A DNA stretch of 64,000 nt from Microbulbifer sp. MI-G (lineage in GTDB: Bacteria; Pseudomonadota; Gammaproteobacteria; Pseudomonadales; Cellvibrionaceae): NCBI RefSeq assembly GCF_030440425.1, contig NZ_CP098023.1, forward strand, positions 1,415,501-1,479,500, read 5' to 3'. Position numbers and translations under genes: made by a program. Within the stretch, counting starts at the first letter, position 1. Each line of letters starts with the position of its first letter. The notes below the pieces were generated by a model. It was given only the letters and a program-made list of their open reading frames with translations, searched no databases and had not been told where the DNA came from. Shown one piece after another: positions 17,654 to 28,944 of the stretch.

Positions 17654-20600
17654 ATGCGTCTGAAGTGCATCAAGCTCGCGGGCTTCAAGTCCTTTGTAGA
17701 CCCCACCACCGTTTTTTTTCCTACAAACCTCAGCTCAGTGGTTGGTCCCAACGGCTGTGGCAAATCCAATGTCATTGATGCGGTGCGCTGGGTGATGGGC
17801 GAATCGTCCGCGAAGAACCTGCGCGGTGATTCCATGACCGATGTCATTTTCAATGGCTCCAGCGGGCGTAAGCCTGTTGGCCAGGCCTCAATCGAGCTGG
17901 TTTTCGATAATTCCCAGGGCAAACTTCCCGGTGCTTACGCTGCCTTTTCCGAGGTTTCCGTCAAGCGCAAAGTCACTCGCGAAGGGCAGAACAACTATTT
18001 CCTCAATGGAGAAAAATGCCGCCGCAGAGACGTGAAGGATTTGTTTCTGGGAACCGGCCTCGGCCCGCGCAGCTACGCCATCATTGAGCAGGGCATGATT
18101 TCGAAATTGATTGATGCCAAGCCCGAGGAGTTGAGAGTCTATATCGAAGAGGCTGCCGGTATCTCCAAATACAAGGAGCGCCGTCGCGATACTGAAAACC
18201 GCATGCGACGTACCTCCGAAAACCTGGAACGCCTCGCGGATATCCGCGACGAACTGGACCGCCAGCTATCACGCCTTGAGCGCCAGTCCGCCGCAGCGGA
18301 GAAGTACAGTCGTTTTAAGGGGGAGGAACGCAGTCACAAGGCAAATTTGCAGGCACTGAAATATCGCGGGTTAAATGAACAGGCCACTGACAAGCAGCAG
18401 CAGATTGGCGAGTTGGAACTCGCTGTTGAGGCGCTGGTGACCCGACAGGTTGAATGCGACACAGGTATCGAGCAAAAGCGTGTGGGCTATCATGAACTGT
18501 CCGACAGCTTCAATGAGGTTCAGGGGCGCTTCTATGCAGTGGGTGCGGATATTGCACGCCTGGAGCAGACTCTCGACCACGCACGCGAACGCGCTACGCG
18601 ACTGCAATCTGATCTGGCACAAACCGAGCAGGAATACCTTGAAGCGGAGTCCACTCTGGCGGTGGATCGGGAAAAGGCTGCACAGTTCGAAGAGGAGCTG
18701 ACGGTTATCGTACCAGACTTGGAGATGGTGCTGGCGGCAGAGGAGGAGTCCGCCGGTGCGCTGCTTGAGATAGAGGAGCGCATGCGCAACTGGCAGAGTG
18801 AGTGGGACCAGTTCAACCAGGTCGCTTCGGGCTCGCGCCAGAAAGCGGAAGTGCAACAGTCTCGTATCCAGCACCTGGAAACCTCCGGACAGAGATTGCT
18901 GGAGCGAGTGAACAAGCTGGCTGCTGAGCAATCCGGCCTACAGGTTGCCACTGATGAGGGGGAAACCCTGCAGTTGGGTGAGCAGTTGGCCGAGCTGGAA
19001 ATACAGGTCGAAGAGCGCCGCGAGCAAATGGTGCAATGGCGTGCTTGTCTGCAGGAATTACGTGCTCGCGAGGGCGATCTGGCCACGGAGTTGGACCAGT
19101 TGCGGTTGCAATTGCAAACCGGGCGGGGCCGCCAGGCTTCTTTGGAGGCCCTGCAGCAGGCGGCACTCGGGCAGGGGGAAGCGGTGCAGAGTTGGCTCCA
19201 GCGGCAGGCCCTGGCTGACAGACCGCGTTTGGCCGAACAAATACAGGCAGACACAGGCTGGGAAACTGCGGTTGAGACGGTGTTGGGAGAACAGCTGCAG
19301 GCGGTGTGCGTCGAGCGTTTGGAAAGCCTTACCGAAGGGCTTGCGCAGTTGCAAAACGGCCAGGCGGTATTTATTGATCACAGTGCCCTGGCTGCCCCGG
19401 TTCGGGGCCATTTGCCACCCCTGGCGGACGTGGTTCGGGGACCGGCCTCCCTGGCAGGCCTGCTTGCGGGTATCTATACTGCCGACAATTTGACCGAGGC
19501 GATGACACTGCGCTCGGGCCTGCAAAATCAGGAGTCCATTGTGACCCGCGATGGGCTCTGGGTGGGACCCAACTGGCTGCGTGTGCGCCGCGCCAGCGAT
19601 GCTGAGTCCGGTGTGCTGGCGCGCAAGCAGGAACTGGAGGTGTTGGCTCAGGAGCTTGCGCAGTGTGAGGAGCGAATCGGTGCGCTCAGCGGGCATCGCG
19701 AGTCCCTGCGTGAGCAGGTCGCCGAACTGGATGGTCAGATCGAGCAGGCGCGCAGCGATTCCGAGCAATTCGGCCGTCTCGAAGCAGAACTGCGCAGCCA
19801 ACTGTCTGCCCGTCGCGCCCGCGCCGAGCAGGTGAGTGAACGCCACAGCCGCATTGAGCAGGAATTGATTGAGGTGCGTGAGCAGCAGAACCTGGAAGCG
19901 GAATCCCTTTCCGAGGCGCGCCTGTTGTTGCAAGAAGCGGTTGAGGCCATGAGTGATGATACAGATCGTCGCGAAAGGTTAATGGAACGTCGTGAAGCAT
20001 TGCGCGAAGCTTTGGATACTGCACGCCAGCGTGCACGCGAAGGCAAGGACCGCGCCCATGAGTTGGCCATGCGCGAACAGTCCGTTCGTACACAGGTGGT
20101 GTCTCTGGAGCGCACCCTGCAGGTCATCAATGAGCAGTTGGCGCGGCTGCGTAGCCGCCGCGCGCAATTGCAGGAACAGATGGCCGAGACGCACGATCCG
20201 TCCCGGGACATTCAGGGAGCGCTGGAAGAGAAATTAGGTGCGCGCCTTGCAGCGGAAGCCGAGCTGGCCGAAGCGCGTGGCAAACTCGAGGCGGTGGAGG
20301 CCGACTTGCGCGAGCAGGAGCAGGAACGCCACAAAGTGGAGGCGGCCCTGCAGGAGGTACGGGCCCAACTGGAACAAGCGCGCCTCTCTGCCCAGACCCT
20401 GGAGGTGCAGCGCAGCGGGCTGGCGGAACAGCTGCGAGAGAACGATCACGATGTGGATCTGCTGATCGCACAAATGCCAGGGGATTTGACCATCGCCCAG
20501 GTACAGGAAGATTTGGAACTGGTGGCTGCGCGCATCTCGCGCCTGGGGCCCATTAACCTGGCAGCCATTGATGAATACAAGCAGGAGTCGGAGCGCAAGC

Positions 20601-21157
20601 ACTATCTGGATCGCCAATATGGTGATCTGACAGAAGCGCTGGAGACTTTGGACAATGCAATCAAGAAAATCGACAAAGAGACGAAAACCCGCTTTAAGGA
20701 AACCTTTGATCAGGTCAATGCGGGCCTGCAGGAACTTTTCCCCAAGGTGTTTGGCGGCGGCAATGCTTATTTGGAACTGACCGGGGATGATTTGCTGGAT
20801 ACCGGTATTGCGATCATGGCGCGCCCGCCCGGCAAGCGCAACAGTACTATTCACCTCCTTTCCGGTGGGGAAAAGGCACTGACTGCGATCGCAATGGTTT
20901 TCTCCATCTTCCGCTTGAATCCCGCACCTTTCTGTATGCTGGATGAGGTGGATGCTCCACTCGATGACGCTAATGTAGGTCGATACGCACGAATGGTTAA
21001 AGAAATGTCAGAGCACGTTCAGTTCATCTATATTACCCACAACAAGATCGCCATGGAAATGGCGAATCAGCTGCTGGGTGTGACTATGCACGAACCGGGA
21101 GTGTCGCGCCTTGTATCGGTGAATGTGGAAGAAGCAGCCGAGCTGGCTTCCGCATAG
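17654..21157 (+). CDS. smc: Chromosome segregation ATPase SMC
   Basis: 1167-residue structural maintenance of chromosomes protein. Walker A GPNGCGKSN lies near residue 35. Two long coiled coils rich in Glu, Gln, Arg and Ala flank a hinge around 510-650. The C-terminal head has the signature LLSGGEKALTAIAMVFSIF and Walker B FCMLDEVDAPLDDANV. ATG 17654 gives the family's usual MRLKCIKLAGFKSFVDPTT opening; the frame runs upstream to 17591 without support. No scpA or scpB is adjacent. The smc-zipA-ligA order is the one known from Pseudomonas. Confidence 0.97.
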   Translation: MRLKCIKLAGFKSFVDPTTVFFPTNLSSVVGPNGCGKSNVIDAVRWVMGESSAKNLRGDSMTDVIFNGSSGRKPVGQASIELVFDNSQGKLPGAYAAFSEVSVKRKVTREGQNNYFLNGEKCRRRDVKDLFLGTGLGPRSYAIIEQGMISKLIDAKPEELRVYIEEAAGISKYKERRRDTENRMRRTSENLERLADIRDELDRQLSRLERQSAAAEKYSRFKGEERSHKANLQALKYRGLNEQATDKQQQIGELELAVEALVTRQVECDTGIEQKRVGYHELSDSFNEVQGRFYAVGADIARLEQTLDHARERATRLQSDLAQTEQEYLEAESTLAVDREKAAQFEEELTVIVPDLEMVLAAEEESAGALLEIEERMRNWQSEWDQFNQVASGSRQKAEVQQSRIQHLETSGQRLLERVNKLAAEQSGLQVATDEGETLQLGEQLAELEIQVEERREQMVQWRACLQELRAREGDLATELDQLRLQLQTGRGRQASLEALQQAALGQGEAVQSWLQRQALADRPRLAEQIQADTGWETAVETVLGEQLQAVCVERLESLTEGLAQLQNGQAVFIDHSALAAPVRGHLPPLADVVRGPASLAGLLAGIYTADNLTEAMTLRSGLQNQESIVTRDGLWVGPNWLRVRRASDAESGVLARKQELEVLAQELAQCEERIGALSGHRESLREQVAELDGQIEQARSDSEQFGRLEAELRSQLSARRARAEQVSERHSRIEQELIEVREQQNLEAESLSEARLLLQEAVEAMSDDTDRRERLMERREALREALDTARQRAREGKDRAHELAMREQSVRTQVVSLERTLQVINEQLARLRSRRAQLQEQMAETHDPSRDIQGALEEKLGARLAAEAELAEARGKLEAVEADLREQEQERHKVEAALQEVRAQLEQARLSAQTLEVQRSGLAEQLRENDHDVDLLIAQMPGDLTIAQVQEDLELVAARISRLGPINLAAIDEYKQESERKHYLDRQYGDLTEALETLDNAIKKIDKETKTRFKETFDQVNAGLQELFPKVFGGGNAYLELTGDDLLDTGIAIMARPPGKRNSTIHLLSGGEKALTAIAMVFSIFRLNPAPFCMLDEVDAPLDDANVGRYARMVKEMSEHVQFIYITHNKIAMEMANQLLGVTMHEPGVSRLVSVNVEEAAELASA

Positions 21158-21181
21158 GGCGCAGAAATGAGAGGCACTTAA

Positions 21182-22231
21182 ATGAACAACTGGCTGGTTA
21201 CAATCTTAATCGTCGTGGTGCTTGTGGCAGTACTCGATGGAGTGCGCCGCGCAATTGTGCGGCAGCGTGCTGCAGTGAAGGTTTCCCGGAAGTTATCCAG
21301 GGCAATGCAATCTGAGGTAGATGGCGATGCCGATCCGGTGTCCGGAACCCGACTGAGCACGGAGGGCGGTGACGACGTTTCAGCAGGCACCTATGACAAA
21401 GTGAAACCGAGACAGGTAACCAGTGAGCTGCCCGGACAGGTCCGCGTGGTCCAGCGCCGGGCACTGGAGGATGCGCTGCATGTAAACCGCCAGGTACAGG
21501 AAAGTTTTATCTCCTCGCGCAGGCCCCTGGCAGGCAGTACGCCACCGCGTAATCTGCAGGAACAGGGCATGCTGGATTTTGAGGAGCAGGTACCCACATT
21601 GATGGAATCCATAGTGGATGGGCAGCGCTTCGAGCCGGAGTTGAATGAGTTCGAAAGCCTGGAGGTGCTCGGCACTGAATCACATCCGTCGGCCCCGCCA
21701 GCGGAGGATAATCCTCGCCAGGAGGTGCTTGACGACCAGTATTCCCAGGCGCTTTCCCGCGACACAGGACAGTCCCAGGAAAAATCTCCGGTGCGCGATG
21801 AAGTGCTGGTGATCAATGTTATGGCGCCAGAGGGGGATTGTTTCGAAGGCAATGACCTGCTGCGCGTGATGCTGGCCGCGGGAATGCGCTTCGGGGAAAT
21901 GAATATATTTCATTACCATGAGGGTGGCGGTGCCGATGGCTCGGTGATTTTCAGCCTCGCCAATATTGTGGTGCCGGGTGTGTTTGATCTCACTCAGATG
22001 GAAGAGTTTACCACGCCCGGCGTCAGCCTTTTCCTGGCGTTGCCGGTTGAGGGGGAGGCCATTAAGGCGTTTGATCAGTTGCTGTCCACCGCTTACAAAA
22101 TTGCCGAGTTGCTCGGTGGTGAACTCAAGGATGAAAACCGCAGTGTTTTTACCGCACAGACTGCCGGACACTATCGCCAGCGTGTGGTGGAATACCAGCG
22201 CTGCCGGGCCCTGGCGTTGGCACAAAGCTGA
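21182..22231 (+). CDS. zipA: Cell division protein ZipA
   Basis: 349-residue divisome protein that tethers FtsZ to the inner membrane. It has an N-terminal transmembrane anchor (about 4-20), a long basic then acidic unstructured linker, and a C-terminal FtsZ-binding domain from about 205 on, with LVINVMAPEG, FHYHEGGG and GVSLFLALP. It starts 24 bp after the smc stop and is probably cotranscribed. Confidence 0.94.
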   Translation: MNNWLVTILIVVVLVAVLDGVRRAIVRQRAAVKVSRKLSRAMQSEVDGDADPVSGTRLSTEGGDDVSAGTYDKVKPRQVTSELPGQVRVVQRRALEDALHVNRQVQESFISSRRPLAGSTPPRNLQEQGMLDFEEQVPTLMESIVDGQRFEPELNEFESLEVLGTESHPSAPPAEDNPRQEVLDDQYSQALSRDTGQSQEKSPVRDEVLVINVMAPEGDCFEGNDLLRVMLAAGMRFGEMNIFHYHEGGGADGSVIFSLANIVVPGVFDLTQMEEFTTPGVSLFLALPVEGEAIKAFDQLLSTAYKIAELLGGELKDENRSVFTAQTAGHYRQRVVEYQRCRALALAQS

Positions 22232-22367
22232 TTGTGCAGATGTGGGATTTAGGCCATTTTTGTTAGGCGACAATGGCGCCAAGCCATGGCTCCATCCAAT
22301 TCTGCCAGGAGTTTGGTCGCGGACCCGAACCGCGGTTACGCGTAGAGTCCAGTTTTCTTAATAATAA

Positions 22368-24443
<2,076 letters not shown>

Positions 24444-24644
24444 TGGAATTCCCCTGGCAGGGTGGATCGGGGTTGTGGTGACGTTTTCAGGGTTGCGCAA
24501 TCGGCTTTGTTTTTCAGCCAATCTCTCTGCAGCCGTGATGTTTGCTGCTGGTGTTATGGCTTTCTGTCCACTGCGCCGTTAAAGTTGGGGCTCTCAACCT
24601 ATATTGCCCTGGATACCTGATGTCCGGCGGCGCTGCGGTAAGGA

Positions 24645-25088
24645 ATGGAACGAATGTTTCAGGGCGATCAGGAATCCATAGTCTACGGTTGTATCAAGGA
24701 CAGTAACAGCCTTACCGGCGGCAGTGACCGCCGGCGAGTCAATCGTGAGGCAGTCCTCGCCTTGCCTGGCGCGGATGAATGGCCCTTTCTCTGCCGCGAT
24801 ATGTTTGCCATTCCTACTATTAAAGTGAAACAGTCTCAGTACCAGACCGATGTCATTCACTTTGGCGCTTCTTACCGCGCAGTGGAGTATGAGTGGAACC
24901 TGTGGATCCAGAAGTTTGAAGAGCTACTCAATAATATGTATTGGGTATCGGCTACTGTGCATCTGGAAACCGAGCTTTCCGGTGTGCACTCCTTCAGTTG
25001 GGAGTCCGCCGACCTCTACCATGTGCCCGGCAGTGGTGATATGCGGGTGCGCTGCGAATGGACCCAGGAGGGGCGGGTGAGTATCTGA
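24645..25088 (+). CDS. Conserved hypothetical protein downstream of ligA
   Basis: 147 residues, no family I can name with certainty. It is soluble, without signal peptide or membrane helix. The composition looks genuinely coding, with conserved-looking aromatic stretches such as HFGASYRAVEYEWNLWIQKFEELL and FSWESADLYHVPGSG. GGTAAGG precedes ATG 24645; ATG 24654 is an alternative. In Pseudomonas an uncharacterised gene also follows ligA, and this may be its counterpart (inference). Confidence 0.65.
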   Translation: MERMFQGDQESIVYGCIKDSNSLTGGSDRRRVNREAVLALPGADEWPFLCRDMFAIPTIKVKQSQYQTDVIHFGASYRAVEYEWNLWIQKFEELLNNMYWVSATVHLETELSGVHSFSWESADLYHVPGSGDMRVRCEWTQEGRVSI

Positions 25089-25299
25089 GGCGACCGCTGC
25101 GCCGGAGTGGTTGAAAAATGAAGGTTCCGCTTCACTGGCGTTGGCTTTTGCGGCAACGACATTCACGGAGAACCTCTTTCAGAGCAGCGTTGATCTGCTA
25201 AAGTGCCCATGTCGCCGGATGCCGTTGTACGGCCACCATGGCTTGCCAAGTGGAATTAAAAAATGGCGCCAGCCCGCGCCTGATCAGGAAGGATGGAAC

Positions 25300-25746
25300 A
25301 TGACCAGAGCCAATTCCCTACTCTTTGCCAGCGCCTTGATGCTGTCTGCATTGTCGTACGCAGAGGAACAGGGCACCAAAAACGATATGGTCAGCAAGGC
25401 CCCGGAGGGTGCCAGGCTCTATATCATTTCACCCAAGGATGGTGAAAAAGTTTCCCAGACTTTTACCGTGCGGTTTGGTTTGTCCGGTATGGGTGTGGCA
25501 CCTGCGGGTGTGAATCTTGAAAACACCGGGCATCACCACTTGCTGATTGATGTGGATACTCTGCCGGATTTGAGCAAACCGCTACCGGCGAGCAAGAATA
25601 TTATTCACTATGGGGGTGGCCAGACCGAAACCGAAATTACCCTGCCGCCTGGCAAACATACACTGCAACTGGTACTGGGCAACTATCTGCATATTCCCCA
25701 CCAAAACCCGGTAATGTCCAAGAAGATTACGGTCGAAGTGGAATAG
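25300..25746 (+). CDS. Exported DUF4399 protein
   Basis: 148 residues with a signal peptide ending SYA. The mature part has IISPKDGEKVSQTFTVRFGLSGMGVAPAG, then NTGHHHLLIDVD and PPGKHTLQLVLGNYLHIPHQNPVMSKKI, the DUF4399 pattern. The clustered histidines HHH and HIPH could bind a metal; function is unknown. ATG 25300 has AGGAAGGA in good position, while the frame's upstream extension to 25111 is unconvincing. It lies 61 bp before fumC and may share a transcript. Confidence 0.85.
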   Translation: MTRANSLLFASALMLSALSYAEEQGTKNDMVSKAPEGARLYIISPKDGEKVSQTFTVRFGLSGMGVAPAGVNLENTGHHHLLIDVDTLPDLSKPLPASKNIIHYGGGQTETEITLPPGKHTLQLVLGNYLHIPHQNPVMSKKITVEVE

Positions 25747-25806
25747 TTTCCCCGGCGCTAATAGCAATCCTTGACCGGTGCGTATGACGCACCCTGTGAG
25801 AGGGAA

Positions 25807-27195
25807 ATGGGCGAAAAATTTCGAACCGAAAAAGACAGCCTCGGTGAGGTGCAGGTACCGCGGGAGGCATGGTACGGGGCTCAGACCCAGCGTGCGGTAG
25901 AAAATTTTCCCGTCAGTGGCCATCGCCTGCCGGCTGAGTTTATTCACGCTCTGGTGTTGATCAAGAAGTCGGCGGCAGAGGCCAACAGAGACCTGGGCCT
26001 GCTGAGCCAGGCCCAGGCAGCGGCCATTATCGGCGCCTGTAACCGCCTCGGAGATCCTGAATATCTCAGTCACTTCCCGGTTGATATTTACCAGACCGGC
26101 TCCGGGACCAGCTCGAATATGAATGCCAATGAGGTGATTGCGCACCTGGCTGGAGACGGCAGTGGTCTGTCCATCAGTCCCAATGACCACGTCAATATGA
26201 GCCAGAGCAGTAATGACGTCATTCCCACCGCGATTCACGTCTCGTCGCTGCTGGCCGTGCGGGATAAGTTACTGCCCGCTCTGCGGCATTTGCATACCCG
26301 TCTGCGCGACAAGGCTGTCGAGGTGCAGAATGTGGTGAAAACCGGTCGCACCCACCTGATGGATGCGGTACCGATGACCATGGCCCAAGAAGTGGATGCC
26401 TGGGCGGCGCAGATAGAAGCCTGCCGCGAGCGCATCCGCATCACCATGCCGCGCCTTGCGCAACTGGCCCAGGGGGGCACGGCGATCGGTACCGGGCTCA
26501 ATGCTCCGCCGGATTTTTCCGAACTGTTCGCGCAAAAACTGAGTGCGCACACCTCCCAGCAGTTCCGCCCGGCGGATAATCTGTTTGCTGCAATCTCGTG
26601 CCAGGATACGGCGGTGGAACTGTCTGGACAGCTCAAGGTACTGGCGGTGGCAATAATGAAGATTGCCAACGATTTGCGCTGGATGAACAGTGGCCCATTG
26701 GCGGGCATTGCAGAAATTGAGTTGACGGCGTTGCAGCCTGGCAGCAGCATTATGCCGGGCAAGGTGAATCCGGTAGTTGCCGAATCCGCAGCCATGGTGG
26801 CGGCACGGGTGATGGGTAATGACACCACCATCACCGTGGCAGGGCAAAGCGGTAACTTCCAATTGAATGTGATGCTGCCGCTAGTGGCCAGTACCCTGTT
26901 GGAAAGTATCAACCTCCTGGCCAATGCCACCCTGTTGTTGGCAGATCGCGCCATCGCAAGCTTTACCGTGAACCGGGTGCACATTGAGAACACAGTAGGG
27001 CGCAACCCGATTTTGGTAACGGCGCTGAACCCGGTAATCGGTTACCTGAAAGCCGCCGAGATTGCCAAGGTGGCCTACAGCAGCGGCAGGCCGGTATTGG
27101 ATGTTGCCCTGGAAATGACCACACTGGACCGGGAGACTCTGCAGGATCTGTTGGACCCCAACCATCTGGCCAAAGGCGGACTGGTAGGGCAATAG
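25807..27195 (+). CDS. fumC: Class II fumarate hydratase
   Basis: 462-residue, iron-independent fumarase that interconverts fumarate and malate in the TCA cycle. Signatures: GSGTSSNMNANEVIA, TGRTHLMDAVP, and the superfamily motif GSSIMPGKVNPV with the catalytic serine loop. ATG 25807 matches the family start and has GAGAGGG upstream. FumC-type enzymes resist oxidants and are often induced by iron limitation; no control site is visible here. Confidence 0.96.
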   Translation: MGEKFRTEKDSLGEVQVPREAWYGAQTQRAVENFPVSGHRLPAEFIHALVLIKKSAAEANRDLGLLSQAQAAAIIGACNRLGDPEYLSHFPVDIYQTGSGTSSNMNANEVIAHLAGDGSGLSISPNDHVNMSQSSNDVIPTAIHVSSLLAVRDKLLPALRHLHTRLRDKAVEVQNVVKTGRTHLMDAVPMTMAQEVDAWAAQIEACRERIRITMPRLAQLAQGGTAIGTGLNAPPDFSELFAQKLSAHTSQQFRPADNLFAAISCQDTAVELSGQLKVLAVAIMKIANDLRWMNSGPLAGIAEIELTALQPGSSIMPGKVNPVVAESAAMVAARVMGNDTTITVAGQSGNFQLNVMLPLVASTLLESINLLANATLLLADRAIASFTVNRVHIENTVGRNPILVTALNPVIGYLKAAEIAKVAYSSGRPVLDVALEMTTLDRETLQDLLDPNHLAKGGLVGQ

Positions 27196-27228
27196 CCGAT
27201 CCCGCACACTGGGGTACCCCCTTGCGCT

Positions 27229-27348
27229 TCAGGCGAAAAAAGCGATTCCCAGCATCAATAGGGAGATAATCACCGTCAGGCACATCATCCATTGGAACAG
27301 GCGTTTCAGGGTAACCTGGTCCTCGGGTTCCAGCATTCTTCTGGGCAT
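27229..27348 (-). CDS. 39-residue single-pass membrane protein
   Basis: A short gene with a very strong ribosome site (AGGAGGAG, 27352-27359) 3-4 bases ahead of its ATG. The product starts MPRRMLEPEDQVTLKRLFQW and ends in one hydrophobic helix (MMCLTVIISLLMLGIAFFA). The charged N-terminus followed by a C-terminal helix resembles small DUF2970-type proteins, but I cannot assign it firmly. It converges on fumC and diverges from the next small membrane protein. Confidence 0.6.
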   Translation of the reverse strand: MPRRMLEPEDQVTLKRLFQWMMCLTVIISLLMLGIAFFA

Positions 27349-27491
27349 TCGCTCCTCCTGCGGCGTTGACAGGAACCTGCCAATCCTTCACGATTCGACG
27401 CCGCACCGGTACCTAACACCGACAATACAATGGTAGTGCCACAGAAAGTGGTAATCTCTCCTTTTTTCAAAATCACTATATTCAAGTCATC

Positions 27492-27692
27492 ATGGCCAAT
27501 AAAAGTCGCCGCTCTTTTATCATCAGTGTTCTCGCCTGTGTCGCATTTGTCGCCGCGGCGGTTATTAGTTGGGACTTGCCCGTAAAGCATGTTGTGTACT
27601 ATCTGGCCTTTATATTGGTAGTCCTGTTTGTCATCATTTTAGTGGCGATGGGCTTCGGGGCCTTGCTCAGTTGGTTGCGCAGGCGAAAGTAG
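27492..27692 (+). CDS. 66-residue two-helix membrane protein
   Basis: Basic N-terminus (MANKSRRS), helix about 9-27, a short loop, helix about 36-58, and a basic end (WLRRRK). No family recognised. It ends 4 bp before the AraC-type regulator gene, so the two are probably cotranscribed. No clear ribosome site is seen before the ATG. Confidence 0.55.
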   Translation: MANKSRRSFIISVLACVAFVAAAVISWDLPVKHVVYYLAFILVVLFVIILVAMGFGALLSWLRRRK

Positions 27693-27696
27693 ATCG

Positions 27697-28767
27697 ATGG
27701 CATCAGCAAAGGAGGAACTCCGCATACCCATTGCTTATTTGGAGCGTTTGCTGGAAGAGGCAACACGCCACGGCTGTGACCGCGGTGAGCTGCTGGCTTC
27801 AGTGGATATTGTCGAGTCGGAGTTACAAGGTGTCGCGGCCTTTTCGGCCATCAAATACGGGCGTTTGTACCAGCGTGTCATGTGGCTGGTGCAGAACGAG
27901 TGGTTTGGCATGCTCAGTGGGGGGCGGGTGCGCTCAGGTTCTTTTCGCCTGTTGTGCCTGGCCGTGGTGAACTGTGTCACCCTGCGCCAGGCGATTGCGC
28001 TCTGTGCCGAATTTATGGAGATCTGCCGTGGCTTTAAGGTGAAACCGGCCTTGGAATCCGGAGATTCCGGGCGCGGGCGTGTTGAGATTCGCGGTATCAG
28101 CTCACTGGGAGAGGGTGAGTTCGAGCAGTTACTCGCATCCACCAGCCCCAGCGTGATTCGCACCACCCTGGCTGTTTGGCATCGCTTCTATTGCTGGCTG
28201 GCCGGGCGCGAGATACCCCTGGCGCGTTTGTATTTTTCTTTTCCCTGCCCCGAAGAGTTCCGCAGTCTGGCCCAGAGCGAGGCGGAAGAACTGCTTTTCG
28301 AGCAGCCGTTTAACGCCCTCGAATACGACGCCCGCTATCTCGAATACCCGGTGGTGCAGAGCCCGCAAACGGTAGAGGATTTTATCCGCACGGCTCCTTA
28401 TCATCTGGTGATCAGTGACGGCAGTGCCAACAGTATCAAGACCAAGGTAAAGACCATCCTGAACCGGGATGTGAGCGAGTCCATGCCTGCGGCAGAGGCG
28501 GTGGCGGAGCGGCTCAATATGTCGGTAACCACCTTGCGCCGTCGCCTGCAACAGGAGGGCACCTCCTACCAGAAGCTGAAAGATGAGTGCCGTATGGAGG
28601 CCGCCTTCCACTATCTGAGTTGTCCGGACCTCTCCAATAGCCAGATTGCGGAAATGCTCGGGTTTGACGAGTCCAGCGCCTTCTTCCGTGCTTTTAAAAA
28701 GTGGACAGGCATTACACCGGGAGAATATCGCCGGAGTGGCCGCGCCGCTGCCGGTCGGTACATGTGA
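27697..28767 (+). CDS. AraC-family transcriptional regulator
   Basis: 356 residues. The N-terminal 230 residues look like the arabinose-binding-like domain of the OruR/ArgR-type AraC subgroup. The C-terminal 100 residues are the double helix-turn-helix: AAEAVAERLNMSVTTLRRRLQQEGTSYQKLKDE and LSNSQIAEMLGFDESSAFFRAFKKWTGITPGEYR. Its position 177 bp upstream of an acyl-CoA dehydrogenase, in the same direction, suggests it controls the fatty-acid genes (inference). Confidence 0.9.
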   Translation: MASAKEELRIPIAYLERLLEEATRHGCDRGELLASVDIVESELQGVAAFSAIKYGRLYQRVMWLVQNEWFGMLSGGRVRSGSFRLLCLAVVNCVTLRQAIALCAEFMEICRGFKVKPALESGDSGRGRVEIRGISSLGEGEFEQLLASTSPSVIRTTLAVWHRFYCWLAGREIPLARLYFSFPCPEEFRSLAQSEAEELLFEQPFNALEYDARYLEYPVVQSPQTVEDFIRTAPYHLVISDGSANSIKTKVKTILNRDVSESMPAAEAVAERLNMSVTTLRRRLQQEGTSYQKLKDECRMEAAFHYLSCPDLSNSQIAEMLGFDESSAFFRAFKKWTGITPGEYRRSGRAAAGRYM

Positions 28768-28893
28768 TCCCATTGGCCACACCTTTTCCAATTCCCGCCT
28801 CGATTTGTCACCATTTTGGACGGATTTCGCCATAGAGAGCGCTGCCGGCTTACTACTATTATGAACCAATAGCATAATTTAGTCACAAATATG

Positions 28894-28903
28894 ACTGGCC
28901 AGT
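28894..28903. promoter_or_regulatory. Palindrome ACTGGCCAGT upstream of acyl-CoA dehydrogenase
   Basis: A perfect 10-bp palindrome 42 bp before the start codon. It carries the outer halves of a FadR-like site but lacks the central five bases, so FadR binding is unlikely. It could be a target of the upstream AraC-type protein or chance. Confidence 0.2.
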
Positions 28904-28944
28904 TTTCACTCGGCCCAGAAAATCATTGAATTGAGGGTATCAGG

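Noticed and set aside
28894..28903. FadR operator upstream of acyl-CoA dehydrogenase
   Set aside because: The palindrome lacks the five central bases of the FadR consensus.
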